From positions 1 through 21,513 of IMG/VR virus record IMGVR_UViG_3300005295_000058: 21,513 nt of DNA, one strand, 5' to 3'. This DNA is from a virus. Of the stretch, positions 13,341 to 19,980 are shown one piece after another. Made by a program: the position numbers and the translations under genes. The notes under the pieces are model-generated. The model was not told the origin of the DNA and made no database searches. It was given only the letters and a program-made list of their open reading frames with translations. Numbering within the stretch: position 1 is the first letter of the stretch; each line of letters begins with the position of its first letter.

Positions 13341-13946
13341 CGGACCTCAGCTTGGATACCTTCATGTCTTGGATGGCAACGTGCCGGCGTTGGGTCGCCC
13401 CGAAGCCGACTTCGGCTATGAGCTGTAGCCGCCACCGTGCGATGCCGATATCGGTTCGATGACGTCCGTCCGGGAAGTGGTAATCAAGGATGGCTTCGAC
13501 GGCTTCCGGCGCGCGCGCGACGAACCACTCGTCCGAGACGTCAAGTCGGTCGTCGGCGTACGCGGCGATGACGTCGACGCCGCTTTCACTAAAGGGTCAA
13601 TCACCGCCGCGTAATAGGTCTCGACCGCGTCGTCCGAAACCTTCATCGCCTCGGTGACGTTGTCGTCCATGAATTGGCGGACGGCTCGGCGGCTCACCGG
13701 GACGAGCTTCCCTTTAGCGTCGACGAGTGACCAGGATTCGATGCCAACCATCAGGAACGCTTCCGCCATGGCCGCCATCATTTCGGCCTCGCCGGCGTCC
13801 GGGTCTTGCGTGCGAACGACGACGATGGTGTTCCGGCACCAAAGCGCGGACCGGAAGTCCAGCTTCGGCCGAAGCTTGATCGTGTCATGTTCGTGCCGCG
13901 GCGACCCGTCCGGCTTCGGCGGACAGACGCACGCGATGACGGTCAT
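13318..13946 (-). CDS. Frameshifted tail assembly chaperone (GT-like fusion)
   Basis: The long product of a tail assembly chaperone pair, made by -1 slippage. Residues 1-119 are shared with the unshifted protein; translation then moves back one base at CCCTTTA (13590-13596) and continues as SESGVDVIAAYADDRLDVSD, EWFVARAPEAVEAILDYHFP and so on to a stop at 13318-13320, giving about 209 aa. The second part is well-composed protein, unlike the Ser/Thr/Arg-rich zero-frame tail. It has no start codon of its own for most of its length, and a TGA in this frame lies immediately before the heptamer, so it can only be made by frameshifting. It overlaps the tape-measure start by 23 bases, as in lambda G/GT-type modules. 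Confidence 0.82.
13416..13946 (-). CDS. Tail assembly chaperone, unshifted (G-like)
   Basis: Tail assembly chaperone found between the tail tube and tape measure genes, thought to coat the tape measure before tube polymerisation. The folded part is residues 1-119: N-terminal strand region TVIACVCPPK, IKLRPKLDFRSALWCRNTIV, then helices EAEMMAAMAEAFLMVGIESW, RRAVRQFMDDNVTEAMKVSD and TYYAAVIDPL. After the slippery heptamer the zero frame continues to 176 aa with an Arg/Ser/Thr-rich tail that looks unconstrained, presumably just the default end. ATG 13946 overlaps the tail tube stop (ATGA). It is the major product if frameshifting is a minority event. Confidence 0.82.
   Translation of the reverse strand: MTVIACVCPPKPDGSPRHEHDTIKLRPKLDFRSALWCRNTIVVVRTQDPDAGEAEMMAAMAEAFLMVGIESWSLVDAKGKLVPVSRRAVRQFMDDNVTEAMKVSDDAVETYYAAVIDPLVKAASTSSPRTPTTDLTSRTSGSSRARRKPSKPSLITTSRTDVIEPISASHGGGYSS
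13562..13596 (-). promoter_or_regulatory. Programmed -1 frameshift signal: slippery CCCTTTA plus stem-loop
   Basis: On the minus strand C-CCT-TTA (13596-13590) fits X-XXY-YYZ in the frame of the chaperone gene. After a 6-base spacer (GTGAAA), GCGGCG (13583-13578) can pair with CGCCGC (13567-13562) across a 10-base loop, the usual stimulator position. The -1 frame has a TGA (13597-13599) directly before the heptamer and stays open to 13318. All of this is seen in the sequence; slippage efficiency is unknown. Confidence 0.82.
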
Positions 13947-15007
13947 AGAAGGGTCTCGTCGATGGTGTTGACAACGTCGGTCGTGAAGACTTGTTCCAGG
14001 TCTTCGACGTCGTAGAACGCGTGCGCAGTCAGAACGATGACCGTGTTGCCGCCAACCTCACCCTCGGTCCGCGTGTAGTACCGCATCGGCGCGGTGAATT
14101 GCCACGAATACGGCGTCGACGGCGCGTTGGCGATTTCGGTCGACGTAAAGACCATTTGGATATAGCGATTGACCGAGCTGTCCGACATCCATGCGTCCGA
14201 CTCGGACCCGATGCCGACGGTATCGGCGGTCTTGGCGAACGTGCATTCCAGCTCAATGGACCTGGACGCCAAGCCGTACGCGTCGATGTCAAACAATTGT
14301 TCGCCGTTGGCGTACCGCTTCAGGTCCCATTCATTGGTAACCCGGAGCGTGAACGCGTGAAGCGCGTCCGAGACCTGTGACGTGGCAAGGTCGTCCGGAT
14401 CGGACGCAATGTTAATCAGCCCATCCTTGAGATACACCATGATGTCGGTTGTCGACACGTCCAAGCCGGCCGTTGGCACCGCCGGACTGTCCGGCGAGTC
14501 GGTCGAACCGCTGGACGCCATCGTCCCGAAACGCCACGCCAGGGTTGCCGTCAACGGTCCGTCCGGGTCTCGAGTGCCGGTGATTTCCAACGACTCGAGC
14601 AAACCGTCGCCGAGCTGATACCAGTCGGTCAGAACGTCGTCACCGAATTCGTACGTGAACACGTCCGGGTCCGTCGGCGTCAACGACGCCGGCGTCCAAT
14701 TCCACGCTTCACTGTCGCCGGTTGTCGTCGGCGGTGTCGTCCCGGCAAGCGCGGCCGCGAACATGATCGGAAGGTTGTTGTACTTGACGGCAGGGTCGTC
14801 CAGGGACGCCGTGTAGTCGCCGGCGCCGCGGTACGGTGGCGAAACCGGGTCGATGGCCCCAACGTCAGCGTCCGGGTCCGTCCAATTCAATTCGACTTCC
14901 GGTACGCCGCTGAACGGATACGCACGCTTGGCCGCGATCTTTGTTCCCATCGCGGACTGCATGCCGAATTGGTGTTTGCGCAGTCGGACTAAACCCTGAA
15001 CCGGCAT
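13943..15007 (-). CDS. Major tail (tube) protein
   Basis: A 354-aa protein in the tail-tube position, directly before the assembly chaperones. N-terminus MPVQGLVRLRKHQFGMQSAM then GTKIAAKRAYPFSGVPEVEL resembles actinophage tube proteins that begin by listing an offset to the inner tube strand. The middle has the beta-rich repeats of the tube fold (FTYEFGDDVLTDWYQLGDGL, LESLEITGTRDPDGPLTATL, RSIELECTFAKT, RYIQMVFTSTE). It is longer than minimal tube proteins, so it may carry an extra outward domain. ATG 15007 has AAGGAACCAACCG as ribosome site, very like the one proposed for the internal capsid start. Should be among the most abundant virion proteins. Confidence 0.82.
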   Translation of the reverse strand: MPVQGLVRLRKHQFGMQSAMGTKIAAKRAYPFSGVPEVELNWTDPDADVGAIDPVSPPYRGAGDYTASLDDPAVKYNNLPIMFAAALAGTTPPTTTGDSEAWNWTPASLTPTDPDVFTYEFGDDVLTDWYQLGDGLLESLEITGTRDPDGPLTATLAWRFGTMASSGSTDSPDSPAVPTAGLDVSTTDIMVYLKDGLINIASDPDDLATSQVSDALHAFTLRVTNEWDLKRYANGEQLFDIDAYGLASRSIELECTFAKTADTVGIGSESDAWMSDSSVNRYIQMVFTSTEIANAPSTPYSWQFTAPMRYYTRTEGEVGGNTVIVLTAHAFYDVEDLEQVFTTDVVNTIDETLL

Positions 15008-15069
15008 CGGTTGGTTCCTTCCATCGTTCTTGCCGTACAGTCCCGGCTTGGACGTCTTCGGTTGTCGGC
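15008..15069 (-). other. 62-base gap with ribosome site for tail tube gene
   Basis: Gap between the tail-terminator gene and the tail tube gene. It ends in AAGGAACCAACCG, a good ribosome site for the tube start at 15007. No hairpin, TTGAC motif or convincing promoter boxes are seen in it. Confidence 0.5.
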
Positions 15070-15498
15070 TTAGTTAGTCCCGAAACCCTCCAACGTGACT
15101 TGAGTCGCATAGTAGGTTCGTTGCTCGTTCGGCGGTAGCCAATCCGGGACCCACGCCGGCAAGTCTTCGGTTTGGCTAATCCTGATGAGTGTATTGGCAC
15201 CGGCCGCGTGCGGACGAGCCGAAACCCATTCCAAGAGACCGTCGACGAACGTGTCTTTCTGATCAACGGCGTCCTTGGCGTCAAACAAGCCGTGAACCAA
15301 GATGACTTCGACAATCGGGACGCGTTGGAAATAGTGTTCGGTGAACGGCGTGAACGTCTCAAGTAGCCGGTCCACGAACGCCGTCGGGGGATACAGCGTT
15401 CGCGGACGGCCAGGGTAGGTTTGAAGCTTGACGCCGGCGAATGCGGCGTATTCGTCGAAGAACGTGACTGCCGCTTCACGGTAAGCCGATTGGGTCAT
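15070..15498 (-). CDS. Tail terminator/completion-type protein
   Basis: A 142-aa protein placed between the HK97 gp10-like gene and the tail tube gene, the usual slot of the tail terminator (gpU-like) that caps the finished tail. Pattern: MTQSAYREAAVTFFDEYAAF, the strand VPIVEVILVHGLFDAKDAVD, FVDGLLEWVSARPHAAGANT, then DWLPPNEQRTYYATQVTLEG and GTN. The start ATG 15496-15498 is chosen for its ATGA overlap with gp10; an ATG six codons upstream is less likely. Recognition is by position and general composition, not a diagnostic motif. Confidence 0.68.
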   Translation of the reverse strand: MTQSAYREAAVTFFDEYAAFAGVKLQTYPGRPRTLYPPTAFVDRLLETFTPFTEHYFQRVPIVEVILVHGLFDAKDAVDQKDTFVDGLLEWVSARPHAAGANTLIRISQTEDLPAWVPDWLPPNEQRTYYATQVTLEGFGTN

Positions 15499-15917
15499 CG
15501 CGCGGCCTTGTTCCATTCCTCGATGAGCGTTTGCGCCATCGGGTTTTTCCGCATTGCCTCATGAGCTGCGATGACTCGGAACGGACGCGCGCGGTAGCCG
15601 CGTGAATGGACCTTCCGCGCAAAGATCGTCCGTCCGCCGGCTTTGAAGATCAAGTGTCCGCCAACGTGCTTCGGACTGATGTCATGCGGCCGCGGGCCGG
15701 CGTCGACAAAGTACGCCGTGAAGTGACCGCCAACCCGGACCCGCTTGCCGGTCGATGACGTGACCCGAAACGACCGGCGTAGCCGGCCGCTTCGGACAGG
15801 GACCCTGGCGCGCATTTCCAGCACGTCAGCTCGGCCCCATTTGCGCGCAATCGGCTTCCAAACCTCGCGGATGGCCTTCAACCGCGCGCGCAATTCACGC
15901 CCACCTTGCAAGCTCAC
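15495..15917 (-). CDS. HK97 gp10-like head-tail joining protein
   Basis: A 140-aa basic protein of the HK97 gp10 family. Diagnostic stretch: RARVPVRSGRLRRSFRVT followed by SSTGKRVRVGGHFTAYFVDA and GPRPHDISPKHVG, matching the family core (A-P-V-[RK]-T-G-x-L-x-x-S ... Y-x-x-x-V-x-x-G); the C-terminal helix AHEAMRKNPMAQTLIEEWNK is also typical. The start is the GTG 15915-15917 from its GTGA overlap with the 36-aa ORF; the longer open frame to 16067 is a shadow with unlikely composition. The protein probably joins the head connector to the tail. Followed by the terminator gene with an ATGA overlap. Confidence 0.82.
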   Translation of the reverse strand: MSLQGGRELRARLKAIREVWKPIARKWGRADVLEMRARVPVRSGRLRRSFRVTSSTGKRVRVGGHFTAYFVDAGPRPHDISPKHVGGHLIFKAGGRTIFARKVHSRGYRARPFRVIAAHEAMRKNPMAQTLIEEWNKAAR

Positions 15918-16024
15918 GCCGGCTCCGCGTCCTTGTCGGCTTTCGGCTTGTCGGCTTTCGGTGCCGGCTTTGGTTTCTTGGACGCTTCCCGCTTGGCGAT
16001 GGCGTCCAGGACCTTGCCGCTCAT
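15914..16024 (-). CDS. 36-aa Lys/Ala/Pro-rich peptide
   Basis: A short ORF: MSGKVLDAIAKREASKKPKP then APKADKPKADKDAEPA. The N-terminal 15 residues could form a helix; the rest is disordered, with a KADKPKADKD repeat. It has ATGA overlap with the upstream gene (16021-16024) and GTGA overlap with gp10 (15914-15917), so it exactly fills the space between two confident genes. Such small linkers occur in other phage connector regions. Alternatively it may be a translated coupling spacer with no function of its own. Confidence 0.6.
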   Translation of the reverse strand: MSGKVLDAIAKREASKKPKPAPKADKPKADKDAEPA

Positions 16025-16377
16025 GCGTCGTACAGGATGATGACCTTCCCGGTTTTGGTGTCGCCACCGCCGGTCACGGCCACCTTGAGCGTTCCGATGA
16101 ACGGGAACGCCGTCGCGCCCTTCATCGCCGTTCCGACGAGCGCGGCGGACGTGCCGTCCGAAGCCTCAAGGAACGTCGACGGGTAGTACACCGTCGACGC
16201 GGCCACGCCGTTGACCGACAGAAGGGTCAATGAATGATCTTCGTCGGTGACGTCGATGTCCGGCGTCGACAGGTCGCCAATCTCAAAGTCGATGGCGCGG
16301 ATCGTCCCGCGAAACGACCGTTCCCACGAATAGGACCCGTCGGCCGCGGTGCGAATCGAAATCGTCTTGACACTCAT
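16021..16377 (-). CDS. Beta-rich connector-position structural protein
   Basis: A 118-aa protein between the adaptor-like gene and gp10, a slot often occupied by a head-closure (stopper) protein. It is beta-rich: MSVKTISIRTAADGSYSWER, GTIRAIDFEIGDLSTPDIDV, HSLTLLSVNGVAASTVYYPS, then GTLKVAVTGGGDTKTGKVII and LYDA. Similar sequences are common in metagenomic phage genomes with this gene order; I cannot name a characterised homologue. ATG 16377 lies in an ATGA overlap with the upstream gene. Role as head-closure protein is inferred from position only. Confidence 0.65.
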   Translation of the reverse strand: MSVKTISIRTAADGSYSWERSFRGTIRAIDFEIGDLSTPDIDVTDEDHSLTLLSVNGVAASTVYYPSTFLEASDGTSAALVGTAMKGATAFPFIGTLKVAVTGGGDTKTGKVIILYDA

Positions 16378-16667
16378 GAAACTGCAAACCTCTTTCTATG
16401 ACCGTACAGAAGACGCCAATACGTTGGATCGTCGGTTCCTTCGGTGCTAGCCGCGGGACGCTCTGCGATCAGCTCACCCATGCGCAGCGCGGCTTGCGCC
16501 AACGCGTCGTCCGGCTCGTCGACCAATTCGTCCCAGGAACCGACGTCAAGCTTCACGCGTGCGATGGACGCGGCCAAGATGCGATCAAGCGTCGTCGTCC
16601 AATTGTCGGCCTCAAGATCGACGTTGACGACTTGCTTGAATTCCTCAATGACCGGCCAGTCGGCCAT
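16374..16667 (-). CDS. Head-tail connector (adaptor) protein
   Basis: A 97-aa mostly helical protein directly after the capsid gene, the place of gp6/gp15-type adaptors that bind the portal. MADWPVIEEFKQVVNVDLEA, a helix WTTTLDRILAASIARVKLDV, the acidic turn DELVDEPDDALAQAALRMGE and a C-terminal TYWRLLYGHRKRFAVS fit the small four-helix adaptor pattern (A...AL....Y.RR). ATG 16667 is 3 bases after the capsid stop. Family assignment is by context and helical pattern. Confidence 0.75.
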   Translation of the reverse strand: MADWPVIEEFKQVVNVDLEADNWTTTLDRILAASIARVKLDVGSWDELVDEPDDALAQAALRMGELIAERPAASTEGTDDPTYWRLLYGHRKRFAVS

Positions 16668-16670
16668 GGC

Positions 16671-17729
16671 TCAGACAGCCCACGTCGTGAACGCGTCCGG
16701 ATACAGCGGCGCGTACCAGTCGATGACGACAAGCGCCACGTCTCGGCCGGCCTTGGACGGAACGTCGACCTGAAGCGTGAACGCGCCGTCTTCAGCCCAC
16801 GCGAAGCCGCGGGACGGGCCGATGATGACATCGGTCGCGGTGGCGTCCAGCGCCGGAACGTGAACCGGCCGAAGACCGCTGATGGTCCCGCCGGCACCGG
16901 CCGAAACGGTGATGTTCGACCCGATGTTGGAATACAGCGGCATGTTGGTCCCGTCGGCCTTGGCGTCGATGAACAACACCATTGCATCCGACGACATCCA
17001 AAGCGTGTCCGGCCGAAGACCGACCGTCTGCGCATTGGCCCATGCCTCACCGATCAGAAGCGATTCCGGGTCAAGCGTCCCGGTTCCCGGAGTGACACCG
17101 GACGCCAGAAGCGCGGCGATTGCCTCGGCTTCGGCGTTCTGTGACACCGCTTCGGCCAGAAGCTGAAGATACAGGTCAAGGTATGACGGGTCCGACCGCT
17201 TCAGAAGCTGAATGCTGATGTCGCCACCGCCGGCAATCGTCACGGCGTCGAAGCCGCTTGCGACGATGGACGTTTCGGTCGACTCGATGTCGTCTTTTTC
17301 GTTGACCTGAATGCCGGCCGTTGGACGCGTGACGAGCGTCGGGACGTTCAGGGTCATGCCGGACGCCGGCGTGTTGAGACGACGGGTCGTTCCAAGGAAC
17401 GGCCGCGACGCGTCGATAATCCCGATCAGCTCGGACAGGAACGCTTCCGGAACGACGCCAAGATTGTCGGACGTGATCAGGTCCGCCATGACGCGCATTT
17501 GCTCGGCCGGAATGACCTCACCGGTAAGCGCGCCAAGCACGGTCTTGAACCATCGACCCTTGTCGATGTCCGGCTTGCCGTCCGGACGCGGAATGACGAT
17601 GTCGCGTCGCGTGTTTTCCTCGATGGCCGCGATCCGGTCACCGAGCACGGCAAACGCCGTGTCGATGCTCCGGGTCAGCGGTGCAAGGTCGACCGGCTCG
17701 GCCGGCGATGTCTGGACTTCCTCGGCCAC
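16671..17729 (-). CDS. Nested in-frame start for free major capsid protein
   Basis: Inside the protease-capsid gene, AGAGGAACCAAACGTG (17729 is the G of GTG) places an AGAGG ribosome site 7-8 bases before an in-frame GTG at residue 183. The product, VAEEVQTSPAEPVDLAPLTR onward, would be 352 aa, starting with a scaffold-like delta segment and running through the HK97 fold. The ribosome site is nearly identical to that of the tail tube gene (AGGAACCAA), which also has to be expressed at high level. This would supply excess capsid over protease, as lambda C/Nu3 does for scaffold. Internal initiation is inferred from sequence, not shown. Confidence 0.65.
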   Translation of the reverse strand: MAEEVQTSPAEPVDLAPLTRSIDTAFAVLGDRIAAIEENTRRDIVIPRPDGKPDIDKGRWFKTVLGALTGEVIPAEQMRVMADLITSDNLGVVPEAFLSELIGIIDASRPFLGTTRRLNTPASGMTLNVPTLVTRPTAGIQVNEKDDIESTETSIVASGFDAVTIAGGGDISIQLLKRSDPSYLDLYLQLLAEAVSQNAEAEAIAALLASGVTPGTGTLDPESLLIGEAWANAQTVGLRPDTLWMSSDAMVLFIDAKADGTNMPLYSNIGSNITVSAGAGGTISGLRPVHVPALDATATDVIIGPSRGFAWAEDGAFTLQVDVPSKAGRDVALVVIDWYAPLYPDAFTTWAV

Positions 17730-18275
17730 GTTTGGTTCCTCTCTTTCCTCGGATCGCACGGCAAGAATCGCCGCCATATCACCGTATGCGGGTCGCGTCG
17801 TCATTGACGCGCCAGTGAGCTTTACGCGGTTGTGAACCTTGACCCGCCGGCCACCGCGCTTGACGGTTGTCGTCCCGCCAGGGACCTCTTGGAATTCGAC
17901 CGACACGCCGCGTACGATCTTGTCTTCGGCCAGTGCCAAAAGATCGTCGCCGGACGCGGTGCGGCCAACCCGGAACGCAACGTGCGGCCCGTCGTCGGCT
18001 TCCCAAACCTTGGTTGACCGACCGACCGCGTGACGGGTCAGCTTCGGTTCGCCCGTCTGTCCGATGCCGATATGCGCTTCATGCTCGAGACCCATCAGAA
18101 GTACGGCGTCGTCTGGCGTTCCGACGGTCGACCCTGGCGCGAATTCCTCGGGACCCGCGATGGTTTCAATCATCGTGTTCCACGGCAGAAGCCGGACTTC
18201 GATTTCCCGCTTGGCCGCGTCGCGGACGATGATGTCCGACGGCTCGACGTCGAACATGATCATTTCGTCAGTCAT
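16671..18275 (-). CDS. Fused prohead protease and HK97-type major capsid protein
   Basis: A 534-aa fusion. Residues 1-175 are an HK97 U35-type prohead serine protease: MFDVEPSDIIVRDAAKREIE, VRLLPWNTMI, LLMGLEHEAHIGIGQ with H65, then FRVGRTASGDDLLALAEDKI and VRGVSVEFQEV with S125, the usual His/Ser arrangement. A linker with many Glu leads to the capsid, about 200-534: SELIGIIDASRPFLGTTRRL, VTIAGGGDISIQLLKRSDPS, YLDLYLQLLAEAVSQ, ASGVTPGTGTLDP, DTLWMSSDAMVLFIDA and a C-terminal ALVVIDWYAPLYPDA, typical of the HK97 fold. ATG 18275 overlaps the preceding gene by 8 bases. A strong ribosome site and in-frame GTG at residue 183 suggest the capsid is also made alone. Confidence 0.88.
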   Translation of the reverse strand: MTDEMIMFDVEPSDIIVRDAAKREIEVRLLPWNTMIETIAGPEEFAPGSTVGTPDDAVLLMGLEHEAHIGIGQTGEPKLTRHAVGRSTKVWEADDGPHVAFRVGRTASGDDLLALAEDKIVRGVSVEFQEVPGGTTTVKRGGRRVKVHNRVKLTGASMTTRPAYGDMAAILAVRSEEREEPNVAEEVQTSPAEPVDLAPLTRSIDTAFAVLGDRIAAIEENTRRDIVIPRPDGKPDIDKGRWFKTVLGALTGEVIPAEQMRVMADLITSDNLGVVPEAFLSELIGIIDASRPFLGTTRRLNTPASGMTLNVPTLVTRPTAGIQVNEKDDIESTETSIVASGFDAVTIAGGGDISIQLLKRSDPSYLDLYLQLLAEAVSQNAEAEAIAALLASGVTPGTGTLDPESLLIGEAWANAQTVGLRPDTLWMSSDAMVLFIDAKADGTNMPLYSNIGSNITVSAGAGGTISGLRPVHVPALDATATDVIIGPSRGFAWAEDGAFTLQVDVPSKAGRDVALVVIDWYAPLYPDAFTTWAV

Positions 18276-18480
18276 CGTCGATGACCACTTCGGAATCCGA
18301 CTCGACCGGCTCGGGAACCGGCTTCGGCTCGGTCTTGGCCTTGGTCTTCCTGGTATACGCGCGCTTGACCGGTTCGGCTACGGCTTCCGGCTCGGCCACG
18401 ATGACGACTTCATCAGGGACGACGGAACGGACATACCGCCGGCCGGCGCGGGTCACTTTCCATTCGTATTTGACGGCCAT
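18268..18480 (-). CDS. Small charged protein between portal and protease
   Basis: A 70-aa protein with a conserved-looking N-terminus MAVKYEWKVTRAGRRYVRSV and a Glu/Lys/Pro-rich tail with PVKRAYTRKTKAKTEPKPVP and DSEVVIDDD. The start ATG 18478-18480 has AGGGAG 10 bases upstream; the open frame to 18585 begins with TTG and lacks a ribosome site. The N-terminal strand-turn-strand plus disordered acidic end recalls small phage proteins of unknown function near the capsid. A role in scaffolding is possible but unproven. Confidence 0.65.
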   Translation of the reverse strand: MAVKYEWKVTRAGRRYVRSVVPDEVVIVAEPEAVAEPVKRAYTRKTKAKTEPKPVPEPVESDSEVVIDDD

Positions 18481-18585
18481 GAGAAAACGGCTCCCTAAGC
18501 GCGCTCTGGCGGACGTTTCCGCGCGTAGGAAGCCGACGGTTTGAACGACATTGCGGACAGTGCCGACGAGTCGTTGACTATTCAA
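18481..18585 (-). promoter_or_regulatory. 105-base gap with repeated operator-like motif
   Basis: Gap between portal and the 70-aa gene. It contains the plus-strand sequence AGTCGTTGACTATTCAA (18569-18585), 15 of 17 identical to AGTCATTGACTAGTCAA at 381-397, and an AGGGAG ribosome site near its downstream end. On the plus strand TTGACT (18574-18579) with CATACA 17 bases later imitates a promoter, but no plus-strand gene follows. The shared motif suggests a common regulator or a transcription start for the capsid-tail genes. Confidence 0.5.
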
Positions 18586-19980
18586 TTACGCGGCAGCATA
18601 CACTTTCCCGCACCGTTCGCAACGGCCAATGAACGGCTCCGACTCGGCTAGCAGCTTGTTGCACGGTCGCATGATGCCGCGCAAGACGCGCGTACCATCG
18701 CAACGCACCGGCTCCGAGCGCGCAACCGGGACGGTATCGGGCACCGCCGCGGGAACCGCGAATGGGATCGGTGCATTTTCAACGTCGCCAGGGACAATCC
18801 CTTCCTTAGCTTGCGCAAGCTCGGCGGTGTAAACGCCGGCGTCGATGCCGAGCTTGTAAACCTCAAAGCGCGTCTTCAGGTCCGCGCGCTCGAGCGCGTC
18901 GATGTTGAACCGCGCCACCGTCGACCGGGTCAGAAGGTCGGACATTTCTTGTTCGATTTCCTCGAGATAGTACGGCCACAAACCGGCGCGGACCCACTTG
19001 GTGAATTCACCTTCCAGGTTCTGATACGTCAACGAGCTTCCTGGCGTCGAATAGTCCAGAAGCGAACCGGGAATGCCAAACATGCGCGCGGCCTCACCGG
19101 TTTGGAAGTCTCGAGCCTGTAGCAATTGCGCACCGACCGGCGACGGAACGTGATCTTCGACTGACTCAATCGCTTGGTCGATGACGCGCGGCATGTTGTT
19201 TGGTCGGTTGACCCATTCCGCGCGCAAGATGTCGGCTTCGGTGTTGCCGTCGGCATCCGGCGTCGGTGACAACGATCCGGCCGCTTTGATGACCGTCGAC
19301 GGATAGCCGCCATCGGCATAGAAATTCGCCGCGAAGTCCTGTGCTTCGACCGCCACCGACACGGCCGCGCCACACATTTGAAGTGGTCCGGTGCCGCGCA
19401 AGTCGCCGGCAAGCTGGACAAGGGTCAAGTGACGGAAGTCGTCGACTCGAGCGGCGCGCATGTTGGCCGGCGTCGGCCGGATCGTCGTCAGGTTCCGCCA
19501 GGTCACGTGCGGATAGCGCGGGTCGTCCGGGTTTGGTTCGATAAGGACTTCCTGGGGAGGGACGTTGATCAGGGACACGGCTTTGTCGTCGGCGTCGCGC
19601 TTGGCGACCCACCAAATTGCCTCACCGCGAGTCGCCATATTCCAGCCGGTGTCGCGGTAGAACGTGCGCGGCTTGCGGAACGGGTCCGGCCGGACCATGA
19701 CCGCCGGCCGGTCTTCCGGGTCCAGTAGCACGCCGTTGCGGTACGCGTTCATGGACAGCGCGCCAATCGTCGTTGCGATCAGGGACACGGCGCGATGAAT
19801 GGCCGGCACGCCGAGCGCTGAATTGACCCCTTGCGGCGTCCAGGGTTTCGGATAGTAGCCAAGCCGCTGGACAAGATCGTCGATGCTGTCACCGGACCGA
19901 GCGCGGACCGGCTCAGGAACGCCGATGCTTTCAGAGACCTGGAGTGTGAAGAACGTTTCCAGGAACGAGCGAACGCCCAT
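18586..19980 (-). CDS. Portal protein with C-terminal zinc ribbon
   Basis: A 464-aa HK97/SPP1-type portal protein that forms the dodecameric DNA gate. MGVRSFLETFFTLQVSESIG, then AIHRAVSLIATTIGALSMNA and YRNGVLLDPEDRPAVMVRPD, the clip/stem region with LHLTLVQLAGDLRGTGPLQM-like residues, AVEAQDFAANFYADGGYPST, EGEFTKWVRAGLWPYYLEEI and ALERADLKTRFEVYKLGIDA are all typical. The extreme C-terminus (about 424-464) is unusual: VRCDGTRVLRGIMRPCNKLL then AESEPFIGRCERCGKVYAAA, with C427, C440, C454 and C457. The start chosen is ATG 19980, overlapping the large terminase stop by one base; a longer ORF to 20025 begins within terminase. Confidence 0.88.
   Translation of the reverse strand: MGVRSFLETFFTLQVSESIGVPEPVRARSGDSIDDLVQRLGYYPKPWTPQGVNSALGVPAIHRAVSLIATTIGALSMNAYRNGVLLDPEDRPAVMVRPDPFRKPRTFYRDTGWNMATRGEAIWWVAKRDADDKAVSLINVPPQEVLIEPNPDDPRYPHVTWRNLTTIRPTPANMRAARVDDFRHLTLVQLAGDLRGTGPLQMCGAAVSVAVEAQDFAANFYADGGYPSTVIKAAGSLSPTPDADGNTEADILRAEWVNRPNNMPRVIDQAIESVEDHVPSPVGAQLLQARDFQTGEAARMFGIPGSLLDYSTPGSSLTYQNLEGEFTKWVRAGLWPYYLEEIEQEMSDLLTRSTVARFNIDALERADLKTRFEVYKLGIDAGVYTAELAQAKEGIVPGDVENAPIPFAVPAAVPDTVPVARSEPVRCDGTRVLRGIMRPCNKLLAESEPFIGRCERCGKVYAAA

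Noticed and set aside
18569-18610. Plus-strand promoter TTGACT-17-CATACA
   Set aside because: No plus-strand gene follows, and the same bases are better explained as part of the motif shared with 381-397.
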